A DNA stretch of 14,431 bases, from NCBI GenBank assembly GCA_023397245.1, contig JAEWUH010000197.1:1-14431 (forward strand), given 5' to 3'. Under the pieces are notes generated by a model that was not told the origin of the DNA, did no database searches, and saw only the letters and a program-made list of their open reading frames with translations. Origin of the DNA: Bacillota bacterium. Its GTDB lineage: Bacteria; Bacillota; Clostridia; Oscillospirales; Acutalibacteraceae. The position numbers and the translations under genes are program-made. Below, piece after piece: positions 6,959 to 13,956 of this stretch (position 1 is its first letter; each line of letters opens with the position of its first letter).

Positions 6959-7732
6959 TTAAGCCTGCTTCACGTTTTTTCGGTAAATGATGTACAGCCC
7001 TTTCAACGTCAGGTCGATATCGCGGATAATCTCATGTCGGCAGAAGGGCACAACGTGCTGCATCAGCCCTCCCGTAGCCACTACGGTTACCTTCCGGCCA
7101 AGTTCATCCTCCGCCCGGTCGATTACGCCGTCCAGCATCGCCGCGCTGCCGTAAATCGCGCCGCTTTTCATGCATTCCACCGTATTGGAGCAGAGCATCT
7201 TTTTGGGAGCCTCCAACCGGATATGCGGCAGCTGAGAGGTTTCCTTTGAAAGTGCTTCAATGGAAAGCCGTACGCCGGGCATAATCATATAGCCGGTAAA
7301 GCTCCCGCGCACATCCAAAACGGAAAGCGTGGTTGCGGTGCCCATATCAATGATAAGAGTTGGCTTGGGGTATTCGGAATAGGCGGCTACCGCGTCCGCA
7401 ACAAGGTCGCTGCCGAGCTGCGCCGGGTTGTCCGTCAAAATGTTTAGCCCGGTCTTTACGCCGGAGCCGACGATCAGCGAACGTTTGCCGGTCACCTTCT
7501 CTACGGCGTCCTGCAGCACGGCGGAAAGCTCCGGAACAACGGAAGAAATAATCCCGCCTTCCATGTCGGCCAGGGAGGAACGGTTCACCGTAAACAGGTT
7601 CTGCACGAGGATCGCGTATTCGTCGCTTGTTTTGGTGCGGTCTGTGGAAAAGCGGGCGGTAAAAAATATTTTTTCGCCGTTCATGCAGCCGAGCACGATA
7701 TTGGTATTGCCAACATCAATGGCAAGGATCAT
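6959..7732 (-). CDS. coaX: Type III pantothenate kinase CoaX
   Basis: A 257-residue cytoplasmic kinase that phosphorylates pantothenate (vitamin B5) to 4'-phosphopantothenate, the committing step of CoA synthesis. It belongs to the ASKHA fold. The N-terminus MILAIDVGNTN holds the phosphate-1 loop with Asp6. TLIIDMGTATTLSVLD is the phosphate-2 loop region. NPAQLGSDLVADAVAA corresponds to the conserved DPxxxGxDR-type stretch. GGLMQHV supplies the C-terminal adenosine region. Type III enzymes need a monovalent cation and are not inhibited by CoA (family knowledge). It lies 64 bases downstream of the PanT-like gene on the same strand with no terminator between, which supports an uptake-then-kinase operon. 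The ribosome site before the ATG at 7732 is poor, which may lower translation relative to the transporter. Confidence 0.95.
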   Translation of the reverse strand: MILAIDVGNTNIVLGCMNGEKIFFTARFSTDRTKTSDEYAILVQNLFTVNRSSLADMEGGIISSVVPELSAVLQDAVEKVTGKRSLIVGSGVKTGLNILTDNPAQLGSDLVADAVAAYSEYPKPTLIIDMGTATTLSVLDVRGSFTGYMIMPGVRLSIEALSKETSQLPHIRLEAPKKMLCSNTVECMKSGAIYGSAAMLDGVIDRAEDELGRKVTVVATGGLMQHVVPFCRHEIIRDIDLTLKGLYIIYRKNVKQA

Positions 7733-7796
7733 GGGTCAGCACTCATTTCTTTTTCAGTTTCTTGTCAAATTTAATGTACATATTGCAGAATGAATT

Positions 7797-8444
7797 TTAT
7801 GCCAGAGCCTTTTTTCTGCGGAGCTGCAGCAGCGGCTTGCACACCGCGACCGTGATTGCGGCGGCCACAAGAGCCTCCGGTACGCCGTTTGTACCAACGA
7901 TTCCCAGAACCACGCCGGCAACCGCGTCTACGGGAATGTTTTTCGCCGTGGCATAGGCTCCGCGGAAGAGGACATAAATCAGGCCCATCACAAACACGGT
8001 GTTTGTAAGGGCGCCGAAAATTCCGCCGAGCAGCAGGGAGAAATATTCCCCTTTTGGGCTGTTCCGAAAAAGCTTTTGCACCAGTTGATAAACATAATAG
8101 GGCACGATTCCCACCAGTATGCGCGGGAGAAAGCAAACGACGAGCGCAAGCGCGCTGCCGTGGGCGGTACCCGGCACCGGGATGAACGGGCTGAATGCAA
8201 AAGACAGAAGGGTCGGCGTCATGGAATTGCTGATCAGACTGGTCAGGCCGAAGAGCCCGCCCAGAATTGCGCCGCGTTTGGGGCCGAGAAGGATGGAACC
8301 GATAATGACCGGTATGTGGATGATGGTGGCCTTGATGAGTACGAGCTGGATAAAGCCGAAAGGCGTAAATGCCAGCAGAATGATGATTGCGCCAAACAGC
8401 GCCGTGAGGACAAGTTCCCTGTTCTTTGCGGATTGTTTATTCAA
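7797..8444 (-). CDS. panT: ECF transporter S component, probable pantothenate (PanT)
   Basis: A 215-residue membrane protein, predicted to have about six helices and a short basic N-terminus. It looks like the substrate-capture (S) subunit of an energy-coupling-factor importer. The first helix is LVLTALFGAIIILLAFTPFG, then IHIPVIIGSILLGPKRGAIL, a pattern seen in ECF S proteins where a short Ala-rich helix contacts the EcfT subunit. S components work with a shared EcfA/EcfA'/EcfT module, which is not encoded here. The pantothenate assignment rests mainly on the adjacent coaX gene and on resemblance to PanT proteins, so the substrate is an inference. Translation starts at a TTG codon (8442-8444): a perfect AGGAGG lies 8 bases upstream and no ATG fits. 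The end (QLRRKKALA) is basic. Confidence 0.85.
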   Translation of the reverse strand: MNKQSAKNRELVLTALFGAIIILLAFTPFGFIQLVLIKATIIHIPVIIGSILLGPKRGAILGGLFGLTSLISNSMTPTLLSFAFSPFIPVPGTAHGSALALVVCFLPRILVGIVPYYVYQLVQKLFRNSPKGEYFSLLLGGIFGALTNTVFVMGLIYVLFRGAYATAKNIPVDAVAGVVLGIVGTNGVPEALVAAAITVAVCKPLLQLRRKKALA

Positions 8445-8466
8445 TTAAAAAACCTCCTGCTGCTGT

Positions 8467-8481
8467 TCCAAGTAGCTTGGA
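8467..8481. promoter_or_regulatory. 15-bp palindrome in the panT leader
   Basis: TCCAAG and CTTGGA flank a 3-base centre (TAG on the plus strand). The element lies in the roughly 50-base panT leader, 8 bases upstream of the AGGAGG site. It could be a repressor operator (road-block) or an RNA hairpin near the ribosome site. No known riboswitch pattern is apparent. Confidence 0.55.
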
Positions 8482-8502
8482 TACAGCGCATATTTTACGG
8501 AT

Positions 8503-8531
8503 ATTATAGCAACCTGTTAAAAATAAGTCAA
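8503..8531 (-). promoter_or_regulatory. Sigma-A promoter of panT-coaX
   Basis: On the minus strand, TTGACT (8526-8531) and a perfect TATAAT (8503-8508) are 17 bases apart, with a TGC extension just before the -10. The start should fall near 8496. This is one of the best promoters in the window. Confidence 0.88.
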
Positions 8532-8690
8532 TCAAAATAAAAAAGAGGACGGGAGAAGCCCGGCAAGCTTAGGGAATACCGAATTTTCCGGCAGCAAAGA
8601 GTCATTCTGCCGCTTTGTTTAATATGTATAAGTTTATCCAACACTTTTATTGAAATGTATAAAAATTAGTGTGTTTTTTAAAAAAACCTA
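8532..8690. other. Intergenic block between divergent panT and sugar operon
   Basis: This stretch holds no gene. On the minus strand, CGGG/CCCG (8550-8562) followed by a T-rich run resembles a weak terminator that would shield the panT promoter. A CGGCAG/CTGCCG hairpin spans 8589-8612. The octamer ATGTATAA occurs at 8624-8631 and again at 8655-8662, exactly 31 bases (about three helical turns) apart and just upstream of the sugar-operon promoter. None of these matches a known site that I can name. Confidence 0.4.
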
Positions 8691-8719
8691 TTGAAAAACA
8701 GGATAGGGTATGCTATGAT
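8691..8719 (+). promoter_or_regulatory. Sigma-A promoter of the sugar ABC operon
   Basis: TTGAAA (8691-8696) and TATGAT (8714-8719) are 17 bases apart, with a TGC extension before the -10. Transcription should begin near 8726, giving a leader of about 107 bases before the binding-protein ATG. Confidence 0.8.
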
Positions 8720-8727
8720 ATCAGCAG

Positions 8728-8742
8728 TTGAAAACGTTACCG
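8728..8742 (+). promoter_or_regulatory. cre/LacI-type operator at the transcription start
   Basis: TTGAAAACGTTACCG fits the CcpA cre consensus WTGNAANCGNWNNCW at all but the last base and has the CG-centred AACGTT core used by LacI-family repressors. It lies 9 bases after the -10, a place where bound protein would block start or early elongation. Candidates to bind it are CcpA or the LacI-family protein encoded at 13957. Confidence 0.6.
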
Positions 8743-8775
8743 AAAAGCTTACCGACAACGGTACCAAAATTACCG
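8737..8775 (+). repeat. Short TTACCG repeats in the binding-protein leader
   Basis: TTACCG occurs at 8737, 8749 and 8770. The first two start 12 bases apart, and a related GTACCA lies 12 bases further at 8761. The block falls between the operator-like site and the coding start. It could be extra operator half-sites or chance, and I cannot tell which. Confidence 0.35.
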
Positions 8776-8832
8776 CATGTTTCGGCAGCGTTTTAGAATC
8801 GAACAGCTATAATTTTGAAAGAAGGAAAAGGT

Positions 8833-10278
8833 ATGAAAAATTTCAAGAGATTTTTAGCTCTCACTCTGGCAACCGCAACGGTCGCCACCATGGCGGCCGG
8901 CTGCGGCGCCAAGAACAGCACTGCTTCTGCAGCTGAGTCGGCTGCTCCGGCTGCGGCGTCATCGGAAGCCGCTGCTTCTTCCGCGGCTTCTGCTGCCGAG
9001 ACAAAGCAGGCCGGCGGGGAACTCTATTACCTGAATTTCAAACCTGAAATTGCGGACGTTTACACCAAGATCGGCGAAGAATACAAAAAAGAAACGGGCG
9101 TTACTCTTAAGGTCGTCACTGCCGCATCCGGTACATATGAGCAGACTTTAAGGTCTGAGCTTGCAAAATCCGATCCGCCGGTACTGTTCCAGATCAACGG
9201 GCCCAAGGGCTACGGCAACTGGCAGGATTACTGCAAAGATCTGAAAGACACGGAGCTGTATAAGCACCTCACCGACAAGACCATGGCGGTTACGAGCGGC
9301 GACGGCGTTTACGGTATTCCGTACTCCGTAGAAGGCTACGGCATCATCTACAACAACGCCATTATGTCCAAGTACTTTGCACTGGACGGCGCCAAAGCAA
9401 AGTCAATGGATGAGATTAAGGGCTTTGCCAAGTTAAAAGAAGTTGTTCAGGATATGACCGCTAAGAAAGACAAACTGGGAATCAAGGGCGTGTTTGCCGC
9501 CACTTCTCTTAAGAAAGGCGAAGACTGGCGCTGGCAGACCCACTTGTTCAATGTCCCGCTCTTCTATGAGTTCAGAGACAACAAGACCGACCTGAAAGAT
9601 GTCAATGCGACAAACGAAATCAAATTCCAGAATTCCGACAATTATAAGAATATTTTCGATCTTTACCTCCAGAATTCCACGATAGACCCGAAGAAAACCG
9701 GTACCAAAATTGTTGATGAATCCATGGCGGAGTTTGCTCTTGGCCGCTGCGCGATGGTTCAGAACGGCAACTGGGCTTGGGGCCAGGTCTCCGGCGTAAA
9801 GGGCAACACCGTCCAAGAGGGCGATATTAAATTCCTCCCGATCTATACCGGCATGCAGGGTGAAGAGAAACAGTCCATCTGCGTCGGCACCGAAAACTTC
9901 TTCTGTGTAAACAGCAAGGCTCCCGCCGATAAGCAGAAGCTGGCGGAAGACTTCATCTACTGGCTCTACAGCAGCGAAAAGGGCAAGGCTTTTGTTACCA
10001 ACGACCTGAAGTTCATCGCTCCGTTCGACACCTTCAGTGAGACCGAAAGACCGACCGACCCGCTTGCAAAAGAAGTGATTCGCTACATGTCCAACGCAGA
10101 CCTCTACAATGTTCCGTGGACTGCGTTCCAGATGATCCCGAACCAGCCGTATAAGGATGCTCTCGGCGCGGCTCTGCTGCAGTATGCACAGGGAACCAAG
10201 AAATGGGACGACGTTAAAAAGTTTGCAGTCGATAACTGGAAGGTTGAAAACGCCAAAAATAAAACAGTGGCGAAATAA
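8833..10278 (+). CDS. Sugar ABC transporter substrate-binding lipoprotein
   Basis: A 481-residue extracellular solute-binding protein of the family-1 (CUT1) type, anchored by lipid. The signal peptide (1-23) ends in the lipobox TMAAGC, making Cys24 the lipidated residue. An Ala/Ser-rich spacer (25-60) follows, a common flexible tether in Clostridia. The binding fold starts near GELYYLNFKPE (62) and contains GDGVYGIPYSVEGYGIIYNN, the hinge-region stretch typical of maltose/oligosaccharide binders, plus many surface Trp and Tyr residues. The ATG at 8833 is chosen over an in-frame TTG at 8815 because AAGGA lies 6 bases before it and the signal peptide then starts normally. It heads an operon with two permeases. 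The malQ gene downstream points to maltodextrin-like sugars, but the ligand is not proven. Confidence 0.92.
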   Translation: MKNFKRFLALTLATATVATMAAGCGAKNSTASAAESAAPAAASSEAAASSAASAAETKQAGGELYYLNFKPEIADVYTKIGEEYKKETGVTLKVVTAASGTYEQTLRSELAKSDPPVLFQINGPKGYGNWQDYCKDLKDTELYKHLTDKTMAVTSGDGVYGIPYSVEGYGIIYNNAIMSKYFALDGAKAKSMDEIKGFAKLKEVVQDMTAKKDKLGIKGVFAATSLKKGEDWRWQTHLFNVPLFYEFRDNKTDLKDVNATNEIKFQNSDNYKNIFDLYLQNSTIDPKKTGTKIVDESMAEFALGRCAMVQNGNWAWGQVSGVKGNTVQEGDIKFLPIYTGMQGEEKQSICVGTENFFCVNSKAPADKQKLAEDFIYWLYSSEKGKAFVTNDLKFIAPFDTFSETERPTDPLAKEVIRYMSNADLYNVPWTAFQMIPNQPYKDALGAALLQYAQGTKKWDDVKKFAVDNWKVENAKNKTVAK

Positions 10279-10307
10279 CCTTACGGATTCAGAACTATAA
10301 GCTCCCA

Positions 10308-10330
10308 CCACACCAAGCAGAGAGGTGTGG
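10308..10330 (+). terminator. Hairpin 1 after the binding-protein gene
   Basis: CCACACC (10308-10314) pairs perfectly with GGTGTGG (10324-10330), leaving a 9-base loop, with no T-run. It probably protects the 3' end of the binding-protein mRNA rather than ending transcription. Confidence 0.6.
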
Positions 10331-10340
10331 AATATTAAAG

Positions 10341-10380
10341 AATAGTGAGTGTAGTTTAAAAGACTCACTCACTATTTTTT
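10341..10380 (+). terminator. Partial terminator between binding-protein and permease genes
   Basis: AATAGTGAGTG (10341-10351) pairs perfectly with CACTCACTATT (10366-10376), and the T-run covers 10375-10380. The AT-rich stem suggests incomplete stopping. The permeases downstream show no promoter of their own, so readthrough past this point would lower permease levels relative to the binding protein. Confidence 0.75.
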
Positions 10381-10399
10381 CTATAAAAGGAGGCAAAGC

Positions 10400-11245
10400 A
10401 TGCAAAAAAGTCTAAAAAAATATTTCCCGCTTTTCGTTCTGCCAACTCTTTTGGCATTCACCATAGCGTTTCTGATCCCCTTTGTGTGGGGAATCTTTCT
10501 CTCCTTCACATCCTTCACCACGGTTAACGACGCTGTCTGGGTTGGATTTGACAACTACTACCGCGCTTTTTCAGAAAATGCGAACTTCCTGAATGCGCTG
10601 GTCTTTACGGCAAAATTTGCCGTAGTTTCGGTTGTAACCATCAATGTGTTTGCGTTTGCGCTTGCCCTGCTGCTCACAAAGGCCATCCGCGGAACCAATT
10701 TCTTCCGCTCCGTGTTCTTTATGCCGAACCTGATCGGCGGTATCGTGCTCGGGTATATCTGGCAGCTGATTATCAACGGCGTTTTAGGCTATTTCGGCGT
10801 GGATATTACGTACAGCGCAACCTACGGTTATTGGGGCCTGGTCATCCTGCTGAACTGGCAGATGATCGGTTATATGATGATCATTTATATTGCCGGCATC
10901 CAGAACATTTCTCCGGACCTTATTGAGGCGGCAAAAATCGACGGGGCAAATTCCCGGCAGATTCTGAAGAACGTCACCATCCCGATGGCGATGCCTTCCA
11001 TTACAATCTGCACCTTCCTGACCCTTTCCAATTCCTTCAAGCTGTTCGACCAGAACCTGGCCCTCACGGCAGGCGCTCCGGGCAATGATTCCGCAATGCT
11101 CGCGCTGGACATTTATACCACCATGTATACGAACAATAACTACGGTGGAGTCGGTCAGGCGAAAGCGGTCGTATTCTTTATTTTAGTGGCTGTAATTTCG
11201 CTGATCAATATCAGAATGACAAGAAGCAGGGAGGTTCAAAGCTGA
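10400..11245 (+). CDS. Sugar ABC transporter permease, MalF/UgpA-type
   Basis: A 281-residue inner-membrane permease with about six helices, the usual length for a Gram-positive CUT1 first permease. The coupling loop carries EAA at 176-178 followed by Asp181-Gly182 (IEAAKIDGANSRQIL), the contact point for the ATPase. FFMPNLIGGIVLGYIW is a conserved core helix. The ATG at 10400 follows a strong AAAGGAGG site (10386-10393). It pairs with the next permease, whose start overlaps its stop. No ATP-binding subunit is found in the operon, so a shared MsmX/MsiK-type ATPase is expected to drive it (inference). Confidence 0.93.
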   Translation: MQKSLKKYFPLFVLPTLLAFTIAFLIPFVWGIFLSFTSFTTVNDAVWVGFDNYYRAFSENANFLNALVFTAKFAVVSVVTINVFAFALALLLTKAIRGTNFFRSVFFMPNLIGGIVLGYIWQLIINGVLGYFGVDITYSATYGYWGLVILLNWQMIGYMMIIYIAGIQNISPDLIEAAKIDGANSRQILKNVTIPMAMPSITICTFLTLSNSFKLFDQNLALTAGAPGNDSAMLALDIYTTMYTNNNYGGVGQAKAVVFFILVAVISLINIRMTRSREVQS

Positions 11246-12090
11246 TGGAAAATAGCCCAAAAGGAAAACTTCGGGACCGCCTGACGTTTCTGTTTCTGAT
11301 GATACTTTCTTTCCTGTTTTTAGTTCCGGTTTTTATTGTGCTGATGAACTCCTTTAAAAACAAACTGGATATTATGGACGCTCCCTTTGATCTGCCGAAT
11401 GCCACGAGCTTTTCAGCTTTTGACAACTACATAACCGGTTACAGTAAAACAGGATTTGCAGAGGCGTTTCTGAATTCCCTGCAGATTACCGTGCTCACTG
11501 TGATTGTAGTCATTCTGTTTACGGCCATGACCGGCTGGTATATCACCAGAGTGAAATCCGGATTCTCTTCGGCGCTGTATCTCCTGTTTGTGTTCTCCAT
11601 GATCGTACCCTTCCAGATGGTGATGTTCACCATGTCCAAAATGGCGAATATGCTGTATCTGGGTACTCCGAACGGACTCGTTGTGATTAACCTCGGTTTT
11701 CAATCCGGCCTCGCGGTATTCATGTACTGCGGCTTTGTAAAGGGAATCCCGCTGGAGATAGAGGAAGCAGCGACACTGGACGGATGCAGTCCGGCTCAGA
11801 TTTTTTTCCGCGTGGTGTTTCCGAACCTTAAGCCGGTTTCGTTTACGATTGCCATTCTTACGGCCATGTGGGCGTGGAACGACTATCTGCTTCCGTTCCT
11901 TGTAATCGGCAGCGACTACAGCACCATCCCCATTTCGGTACAGAAATATTTGCAGGGTGCCTACGGAAACAAAGACATGGGCGCCATGATGGCCATGCTG
12001 ATTATGGCAATTATTCCGGTTGTAATTTTCTACCTGGCATGCCAGAAATACATTATTAAGGGTGTGGTTGCCGGTGCTGTAAAAGGTTAA
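11245..12090 (+). CDS. Sugar ABC transporter permease, MalG/UgpE-type
   Basis: A 281-residue partner permease with about six helices. The coupling loop shows EIEEAATLDGCSPAQIF with EAA at 174-176 and Asp179-Gly180. The stretch FTIAILTAMWAWNDYLLP is the typical late-helix motif of MalG/UgpE proteins. Its ATG shares one base with the previous TGA stop (TGATG), so translation is probably coupled and yields equal amounts of the two subunits. A ribosome site (GGGAGG) lies inside the end of the upstream gene. No terminator follows it, which leaves open readthrough into malQ. Confidence 0.93.
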   Translation: MENSPKGKLRDRLTFLFLMILSFLFLVPVFIVLMNSFKNKLDIMDAPFDLPNATSFSAFDNYITGYSKTGFAEAFLNSLQITVLTVIVVILFTAMTGWYITRVKSGFSSALYLLFVFSMIVPFQMVMFTMSKMANMLYLGTPNGLVVINLGFQSGLAVFMYCGFVKGIPLEIEEAATLDGCSPAQIFFRVVFPNLKPVSFTIAILTAMWAWNDYLLPFLVIGSDYSTIPISVQKYLQGAYGNKDMGAMMAMLIMAIIPVVIFYLACQKYIIKGVVAGAVKG

Positions 12091-12351
12091 GCCGGTTTGT
12101 ACGGCGGCCTTGCGGTATACGCGATACGATTAAATATTGTCATGTGTTAAATAAAAAGACATATCTACAGTAATTTGGCAGAATAAAGCTTCCCGACTGC
12201 ATTCATTCAAATCCCTGTAAATATGCCACGGATTATTATACATTAGAGCAGACAAATAATCAAGGCGTCTTTATACAGCGTCTACCCTTAACAGACCTTT
12301 TGAAACGCAGAATCGGAGATATTAACACTGACAGTAAAGGATGAGATAAAG
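12091..12351 (+). other. 261-base gap between the MalG-type permease and malQ
   Basis: The gap is AT-richer than the flanking genes and carries no open frame of note. I see no T-run terminator. Promoter-like pieces exist (TTGGCA at 12175-12180, TATACA at 12237-12242) but do not pair at usual spacing. GCGTCT is repeated at 12265 and 12278. TTGAAACG at 12300-12307 resembles the left half of the operator at 8728. An AAAGG ribosome site precedes malQ at a long spacing of 11 bases. Confidence 0.5.
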
Positions 12352-13833
12352 ATGAGAGCAAGCGGGATTCTGATGCCGATATTTAGCTTACCGTCTAAAT
12401 ACGGGATCGGATGCTTTTCAGAAGAGGCCTATACGTTTATTGACCAGCTCAAGGAAGCGGGGCAGAGCTACTGGCAGATACTGCCGCTCGGGCCCACAGG
12501 CTACGGGGATTCGCCCTACCAGTCGTTTTCCACCTTTGCGGGCAACCCCTATTTTATTGATCTGGACAGCCTGATTCAGGCGGGACTGCTTAAAACAGAG
12601 GAATGCGAAGCTTACGATTTCGGCGATAACAGCCGCTACATAGACTACGAAAAAATATACCGTGCCCGGTTTCAGGTACTGAAAAAAGCGTATGAAAGAA
12701 GCAGCATAAAAGAGAATAAGGATTTTCAGGCTTTTGAAACAGAAAACGCGTATTGGCTGGACGATTACGCGCTTTATATGTCGGTTAAAAACAGCTTTGG
12801 TGAAGTAAGCTGGAGCGAGTGGGAAAAGGATATCCGTTTACGGTATCCTCAGGCTCTGGAAAAGTATAAAGCTAAACTGGAACATGAAGTGGAATTTTAC
12901 AAATTCCTGCAATATATATTTTCAGTTCAATGGAAAAAACTAAAAAATTATGCCAATAATAACGGCGTGAAGATTATCGGCGATATCCCGATCTACGTGG
13001 CGTTTGACAGCGCCGACAGCTGGTCGCACCCGGAGCTGTACCAGCTTGATGACACCGAAACCCCGGTAGCGGTGGCCGGCTGCCCGCCGGACGGATTTGC
13101 AAAGCAGGGTCAGCTCTGGGGCAATCCGCTTTATGACTGGGACTACCACAAGAAGACCTCCTACGCGTGGTGGACACAGCGCATCGCCTACTGCTTTCAG
13201 CTGTACGACGTGGTGCGCGTGGATCATTTCCGCGGGCTGGACCAGTATTATTCCATTCCGTACGGGGAACCGACCGCCGAGTTCGGCCGTTGGAGAAAAG
13301 GCCCCGGGATGGCCCTGTTCCGCAGCCTGAGCGAAAAGCTCGGCAAAATGGACATCATCGCGGAGGACCTCGGCTTCGTGACGGACAGCGTGCGCCGGCT
13401 GGTTCGGGATTCCGGCTACCCGGGCATGAAGGTGCTGGAATTTGCTTTTGATTCGCGGGAAAAAAGCAATTACCTGCCGCACAATTATGACAGCAACTGT
13501 GTGATTTACACAGGGACCCATGACAACGACACGGTGAAAGGCTGGTACCGGTCCCTGCCTCCCGAGGACCGGCAGCTTTCCATCGAATATATGGGCAACG
13601 ATAAGACCGACCCGGACGACATCCACTGGGACTTTATTCGGCTTGCCTTAAGCAGCGTGGCAAAGCTTGCCATTATCCCGGTTCAGGATTATCTTGGACT
13701 GGGCTCGGAAGCCCGCATCAACCGGCCGTCCACTGTGGGGGACAACTGGAGGTGGAGGCTGCAGAAGGGGGAGCTTACCGAAGAGCTTCTGCAAAAAATC
13801 GATCAGCTTACCGAATTATATGGAAGAAAATGA
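12352..13833 (+). CDS. malQ: 4-alpha-glucanotransferase (amylomaltase, GH77)
   Basis: A 493-residue cytoplasmic GH77 enzyme that moves alpha-1,4-glucan segments between maltodextrins and releases glucose, making short dextrins usable by phosphorylase. The N-terminus (GILMPIFSLPSKYGIGCF) and LGPTGYGDSPYQSFSTFAGN are hallmark GH77 stretches. The likely nucleophile is Asp291 in VRVDHFRG and the acid/base is Glu338 in IIAEDLGF. The third acidic residue is Asp391 in GTHDNDT, matching the Asp/Glu/Asp triad of Thermus amylomaltase. Length is normal and there is no extra N-terminal starch-binding domain. Standing between a CUT1 importer and a LacI-type regulator, it argues that the importer brings in maltodextrins. 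A glycogen-linked role is also possible. No phosphorylase gene is in view. Confidence 0.96.
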   Translation: MRASGILMPIFSLPSKYGIGCFSEEAYTFIDQLKEAGQSYWQILPLGPTGYGDSPYQSFSTFAGNPYFIDLDSLIQAGLLKTEECEAYDFGDNSRYIDYEKIYRARFQVLKKAYERSSIKENKDFQAFETENAYWLDDYALYMSVKNSFGEVSWSEWEKDIRLRYPQALEKYKAKLEHEVEFYKFLQYIFSVQWKKLKNYANNNGVKIIGDIPIYVAFDSADSWSHPELYQLDDTETPVAVAGCPPDGFAKQGQLWGNPLYDWDYHKKTSYAWWTQRIAYCFQLYDVVRVDHFRGLDQYYSIPYGEPTAEFGRWRKGPGMALFRSLSEKLGKMDIIAEDLGFVTDSVRRLVRDSGYPGMKVLEFAFDSREKSNYLPHNYDSNCVIYTGTHDNDTVKGWYRSLPPEDRQLSIEYMGNDKTDPDDIHWDFIRLALSSVAKLAIIPVQDYLGLGSEARINRPSTVGDNWRWRLQKGELTEELLQKIDQLTELYGRK

Positions 13834-13852
13834 AAAAGCGCCGGAAGAATCA

Positions 13853-13881
13853 TTGCAATTTTCCGCTTAAGTTGCTATATT
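13853..13881 (+). promoter_or_regulatory. Sigma-A promoter of the LacI-family gene
   Basis: TTGCAA (13853-13858) and TATATT (13876-13881) are 17 bases apart, with a TGC extension. GCAA/TTGC arms flank the spacer. A TTGAAAGCG at 13895-13903 in the leader resembles the operator half-site at 8728, and CTGCTT/AAGCAG can pair further down the leader. malQ has no clear terminator ahead of this promoter. Confidence 0.78.
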
Positions 13882-13956
13882 TATCATAAAGTAATTGAAA
13901 GCGACAATCTGCTTACTGCTCCGGCGGTATGAAGCAGGGTGAGAGGAAGAACGGAA

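Noticed and set aside
7733..7796. TTGACA on the minus strand between panT and coaX as a separate coaX promoter
   Set aside because: No -10 hexamer stands at usual spacing, so readthrough from panT is simpler.
8445..8502. A riboswitch in the panT leader
   Set aside because: The leader is only about 50 bases and shows a single short hairpin, too small for a known metabolite-binding RNA.
8759..8771. Identical 13-mer CGGTACCAAAATT in the leader and again at 9699-9711 in the coding region
   Set aside because: The second copy encodes ordinary residues (Gly-Thr-Lys-Ile) and there is no flanking similarity, so it is probably chance.
8815..8832. In-frame TTG start for the binding protein
   Set aside because: The ATG at 8833 has a proper ribosome site and gives a clean lipoprotein signal peptide.
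8691..8936. An 81-codon open frame over the sugar-operon promoter and signal-peptide region
   Set aside because: It starts at a TTG inside the -35 box with no ribosome site and ends out of frame within the real lipoprotein gene.
9433..10368. Long antisense open frame (311 codons) opposite the binding-protein gene
   Set aside because: It mirrors a well-supported gene, has no recognisable domain and no ribosome site. The same holds for antisense frames at 2244-3086 and 12940-13626.
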